From Warburgia ugandensis (lineage: Eukaryota; Streptophyta; Magnoliopsida; Canellales; Canellaceae), in NCBI GenBank assembly GCA_035236585.1, contig CP141126.1, positions 67,619,414 to 67,683,413 of the forward strand: a stretch of DNA of 64,000 nt, in the 5' to 3' direction. The position numbers and the translations under genes are program-made. Below, piece by piece: positions 59,120 through 64,000 of the stretch (positions are counted from its first letter, which is position 1; every line of letters begins with the position of its first letter). The notes under the pieces were generated by a model that ran no database searches, was not told the origin of the DNA, and worked only from the letters and a program-made list of their open reading frames with translations.

Positions 59120-62113
59120 GAATTTCAGGGTATCACTAGGAGAAAACGGTAGCTTAGAATGATGATCCAAACTACTCATTTTATTCTTCATGATCTTATG
59201 ATCAAAACAACTTAAGAATCATTGCGATCAGACAAGTGACGAGGGAGAATCAAGCCGTTGAAAATGATGCCCACGAATGATAGACATCTGACGACCGACA
59301 ATTTTTCTTCTTATTTTTCGGCATCAAACAACATCAAATTGCCACCAAATTTTAAGAGAGTGAAGGCAAGAACATGATCTATAACCCTTTTGAAGAATTT
59401 GAGATCCGATGAAAAATGGGCCCTCGGCGATGATCACACTGTCACCTTCTCCGGCAATGGCCTATCAACACTAATGACTCATTGGAATGATGTGAAAATC
59501 ATGTTTTAGGTATATTTTGATGTGATCTACACCGTGAAAAGGTCAGATCATTGATCGGGGATCATTTGACTGTTCAATTTGGATGCGAGTAAGATCAAAG
59601 ATCTGTGAGATGAGATCCTAAGATATGAACTATCCATGGTGATCCTTATGATGCATAGATCAAGATACATGTGAGGTATACTAGATTTGAGATTTTTGTG
59701 AGACGATCTAGTAGATCTTGATCAATGACTAAGATTGATCGATGATTTTGGTGTGGAATTGGATCGATTTTGATGATCCATCCCATTCAAATGAATTATT
59801 AAGATTATGTTAATAGAGTTATTGATCTATTCCTTGAGCTATGATTAATCAGGTAGAGAAATGTCATCAGAATAGTATGGCCATCTTTGATCGGGCACAT
59901 TCGAGGTGATCGATTAATAATCCAATGACGCGGATAGTTGGATGTCCTTCAGATGGACCTAATGAGGTAGGATTATCATCCTAACCTCTTGATTTAGCAA
60001 TAATTATATAATATTATGCATGAATTGCATGTAATAGTGCACGATTGGTCAATTTATCAATATATTTCTTGAGATTGATATGATCTGAGCATGATAGCTT
60101 TAGAATGCATAATGATGTAATTACAAAAAGAGTCTGATGATTATAGGCGGGACCAGATCATCATGATTTGGATTATTAGCCGAATGAGGCAAGCCCCACC
60201 TTGAGATCCCATGGCTAGTAGCCATGGGACTATATTGAAATAACAAATATTGAGATATAGAGATATAACGTATTTTATAATTAAGAATCCAATTTAGATC
60301 ATTTGGATTCTAAGTGTGACCTGGATGTGATGTTTATCTAGGTGGTGGGACCGAGGCAAACTAAGCTAGACTAGAGTCCTGACTGGTTTGAGAGATACAG
60401 AGGAGTGATTCTTCGTCTGAGGTAAGTGGAATTTAAGACGTTAATTTTCATAAATTGCATGATCTATTTGAGCACTTATGATATGATTTTGATATATGCA
60501 TGAGATTTGAATTGCATAAACTATTTATAAAATGTGATTATTATATTACAGTATACATGCAATATTTATGACATGAATTATGAAATGTAAAGGACATGGT
60601 TTTTATATTGAGGATTGTTATACTATGATTATACCTCCATTGATTTTAAATGTACACCATTCATTTAAAAGGAATGTTTTAATGGTGCATTACATGTTTT
60701 ACTACCTCATGATTTTGATGTAAAAGCCATGTAGGCTTGGCCTAGAATGGGGTACCAACTACGTATATGATACAGTATTTTTCATGGATTGATATGTGAC
60801 AGGCATGTAGCTTGATGCTATTATTTTATATCTAAGCATGGAGGCCTGAGGATTTAGTTTTTGATAAGCTTATTGTGTGGAAAATGCTATGATAGGAGGG
60901 GTATAGGCCCGGTCACCTACCCTTTGAGATTATGAGATGATAGACACCTGCCCATAAATGGCACTCAATAAGGGTTGGTATCATGAGTAGTCCACACTAC
61001 CAGTCCAGTCCCACTCATGTGGACAAATGATGAGTCTCCTGTTTCGGTGTCAGTAGGGAGCGGCACTCGATAGACCCTGTGTTGGTTATCACTGCAGCAT
61101 AACAGTTGTATTCCTACATACAGTGCTGTGATCACAGATGAGTGACAGCATGGGTGCTTGGTTTTTCTTATGAGATCAGTGTGATGTGACCATTGATGAT
61201 TTTGTGGCCTAGTGATATGCCAGGTATGAGCTCATGACCATTATGGATAGCCAGTATTGCCTGGAGTACTGTGGACCTTGCATGGTTAGGGGTGTGATCA
61301 CTAATGACTATATTCACTAGTTTATGAGTTTAACATTGTTTAACTCATTTGCACATTCTATACTTTATTCGTGATTTGAATTGTGGTTGGGTGTGATCTT
61401 GCATTTTTAGATCAATTTATGATGTTTACATCTATTCATAAGTTTACTGGAGATATTGATTTGATATTTGGATATAATATTTCATTATTCGATTTCTTCA
61501 TGATATTCATATGAAATTCTTTGAAAAATTACATTCTAAAATCTTGGATTATTTCTAGATTAATCATGCATATTATTGATTATTAATGTAAAATATTTTT
61601 TGCATTGAAATGATTATCACATCATGAAAGCATATGTTATATTTTGATTATCATAAGCATCTTATTCCCCTACCAAGCATTGCTTGCTGAGGCATTGCGT
61701 TATTGTTGCAATGTCTCAGATATTAAGAGATAGATATGACTGATGAGGAGCTAGATGAGTTGTTGATCAAAATATCTCATTTAAAGGTATGTTATTAATT
61801 CTACTTGGACTGTGTATGTACATCCAGATTATTTGCACTTGTTTATAATGTTGTGGGAATGTGGCTGTTGACTGGATGGGTCTTGAGAAAGTAAACTTGT
61901 TTTGAAAAGGTTTACTTGAAAAATAAAAAAAATTATTTAACTTTTTAAAAGTGAAATATTTGTGTCATGAGTCGATGGTTGACACTCAAGGTTTTTCTTA
62001 AAATGAAATTCATTGAAAATTGTTTATCGTTGTTTTGGTTTTGTTTTAAAAATTAGGGCCCCACCTTTCAAAAAGTTTTATTAAAAAGTGTTTGAAAAAC
62101 CTAGGCCTTTAGA
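59120..62113 (+). repeat. Long LTR Y, 5' end missing
   Basis: Plus-oriented LTR-like sequence. 60950-61130 (TGATAGACACCTGCCCATAA, AGTCCACACTACCAGTCCAG, GAGCGGCA) parallels 10160-10330 of the first chromovirus. It ends near 62113 after a GGGCCCCACCTTTC block. No primer site or coding region follows. Confidence 0.65.
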
Positions 62114-62895
62114 ATCTAAGGCATTGCAAAAACAATGTAATGCCTCTGTAAGCCATGCTTGGTAGGGGAATAAGATGCTTATGAAAATTGAAATAAACTA
62201 TTTGCTTTCATAATGTAATAATCATTTTAATGCACCAAAATATTTTGAATCAATAATCTACATAATTAAATTTAAGATAATTTAAAACTTTAAAATATCA
62301 AAATTTAAAGCATTTTATGTAAATATCAAGAATAAATCCAACAGCGAATATCATTTTCAGATCATAATCAAGATCTCAAGTAAACTTTATGAATAGATGT
62401 AAACATCATAAATAGATCCAATAATGTAAGGTCATATACAAATCAAGGTCCAAATAGCGAATAAAGATACTAAGCAATTAAAGAATGTTAAACTAGTGAA
62501 ATTAGTGAAATTAGTCATCAGTGGTCACACCCCTAGTCACGGCACTTTCACTCAATCACGGTCCACATAGTCACGAAACTTTCACTCAATCACGGTCCAC
62601 ATAGTCACGGCACTTTCACTCAATCATGGTTCACATAGTCACGCCACTTTCACTCAATCATGATTGCAACACCAAATCTCCAAAGAAAACCAAGCACACA
62701 TACTATCACTCGTCATGCTCGTAGCACTATGCAAAATAAACAAAGGACTACTATGCTGTAGCGCTAACTAACTCCCAAGTCTTTTAACTGCCCTCCTTGC
62801 TAACACCAGAACAAGAGATACAGTGTCTATCATGCATGGGGACTGATCGGATACATAGAGTGGATTACCCATGATATCACTCCCTACACAGTTTA
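62114..62895 (-). repeat. Inverted LTR piece facing LTR Y
   Basis: Reverse-complement similarity to LTR Y: 62116-62260 mirrors 61590-61740 (GGTAGGGGAATAAGATGCTTAT versus ATAAGCATCTTATTCCCCTACC). Contains a tandem repeat of about 37 bp at 62534-62660. Cut at 62895 by another LTR start. Confidence 0.7.
62534..62662. repeat. Tandem repeat of about 37 bp
   Basis: Four units built on CACTTTCACTCAATCACGG and TCCACATAGTCACG, in the inverted LTR piece. Confidence 0.85.
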
Positions 62896-64000
62896 TGTAA
62901 CACCCCTAATTTTTTTTTGTAATAAAAATATAATAGTGAAATTGAAGATTTCAAGGAAAAATCAGGCTGGAATATTAGGTTTAGCAAAAACGTACTTCGT
63001 ACAGAAGCACAAATAAGGCATAAAGATATGCATAAGTGAAAACATATCTCACCAACCCTTCAGAATGACTGTAAGCACGGTGCATTTGAATTCGAAGTGA
63101 AAACCTTTATTTTCTCTATTTAAGAGCAAAAGGGTAAAATGGTAATTTTACCCTAGCCAAGGTCTAAGACATTAAATTTAGAATGTACTCAAAAATACGA
63201 GTCCAATTCCACTAAGAACACTCAATTCCGAGTTCGTAGGAGTAAACTCAAAATTTTATACATAAAGGGCAAAATGGTCTTTTTATACATGTGGGTCCCA
63301 CATGGGGCCCACAAAGGATCCAAAATGGAATCCAATGACCAGACCACATGCAATCATGGGTCAAACCATTACCACCAACTAGTGGAGAAGGAGGTGGTAG
63401 TGGGAATCAAATAAATATTAAAAAGAAAAAAGAAAAAAACATAATAATTAGGTGTTATGATGAAAAACACTAAAAATCCCTATAAATAGACATCAGAAAA
63501 ATTCCCAAAAATATATCATGAAGTCCCCTAGACTCTGCCAAAATCTCAGACCAAAATTCATCCTCCTTCTCCCTTTTTTCTCTTCCCTTTCCTTGCATTT
63601 TATTCCCCCTGTTAGAGTGTCCACAGAAGCACCCAGAGAAATATTCCTCCTCTGGATATCAGGCGCTTCCACAGACACGTCATCCCAACGAGAAGGGTTT
63701 TCACCCTATTACGATTTTTGAGCTATACGTTAATTTCCATCCATTGAAACCTAATCTTGACCATTGGATAGTTGGGTAATATCAAGATATACAAAACTCA
63801 TTTGATTTTACCATAATCCGTGGAGTATTCATGGATAAATCATCGAAAAACGGAAGCTCCGACGACCTATATTATAAGGAGTGGATTTTCTAGTTTTTTC
63901 GGCATAGATTCCGAATATCTTCTTCCAGGTAGGTGCACTTGCACCCCTATTTCATTTACAGTAGGTTAGTTTGGTTTTCCAACAAAGATGGGAGCTCCCC
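62896..64000 (+). repeat. 5' part of another long LTR, cut by the window end
   Basis: Begins TGTAACACCCC, the typical start of these chromovirus LTRs, and reads like U3. CCCTATAAATAGA at 63478-63490 is a good TATA box. Its other end is outside the window, so a full element cannot be shown. Confidence 0.6.
63480..63489 (+). promoter_or_regulatory. TATA box of the last LTR
   Basis: CTATAAATAG, a near-consensus TATA box about 585 bases into the LTR that starts at 62896. It probably marks the element's own promoter. Confidence 0.55.

Noticed and set aside
56045-62113. LTR X and LTR Y as the two LTRs of one element
   Set aside because: Their bodies are not alike, nothing lies between them, and flanking bases do not match.

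Overview
The window is nuclear DNA of a flowering plant. The evidence is one long, many-exon gene for a peroxisomal beta-oxidation enzyme, Au-type SINEs, an En/Spm (CACTA) transposon, Ty3/gypsy chromovirus LTR elements primed by initiator-Met tRNA, RTE-type LINE pieces and a scrap of plastid DNA. Multi-kilobase introns full of transposons suggest a large, repeat-rich genome, possibly a woody or early-branching angiosperm. The species cannot be named from this sequence.

Layout: 1-1040 holds no recognised gene. About 1040-20295 is an old CACTA transposon with arrays of GGTT/AACC subterminal repeats at both ends and a broken transposase_24/Ulp1-like gene between them. A 10.7-kb Ty3/gypsy chromovirus (8030-18756, target duplication AAGAG) sits in the last exon of that gene. 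20330-21900 has a tandem/hAT-like repeat and a LINE 3' end. 22474-44101 (minus strand) is an MFP2-like multifunctional protein gene with 17 recognisable exons. It runs from the hydratase domain through the 3-hydroxyacyl-CoA dehydrogenase domains to a C-terminal SRL peroxisome signal. Its introns hold three Au SINEs with target duplications, a 1.9-kb deleted Ty3/gypsy element with a chimeric gag/RNase H ORF, a psbD-like plastid insert, RTE LINE pieces and minisatellites. One exon carries a 1-nt frameshift and one expected linker exon is absent, so this copy may be a pseudogene.

46246-54011 is a second chromovirus (minus strand) with 3.4-kb LTRs and only about 0.9 kb of interior left. 55095-55363 is a MITE-like element. 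55630-64000 is a nest of related long LTRs in both orientations, and the last one runs off the window.

The most interesting signals are three. First, a hairpin with compensatory base changes lies at a similar distance from the 3' end of the long LTRs here. Second, a SINE insertion copied a 5' splice site of the MFP2-like gene. Third, the small gypsy element has an open, mosaic gag-RNase H reading frame and oddly patterned LTR differences. I see no clearly new multi-gene system; this is a gene embedded in nested transposons.
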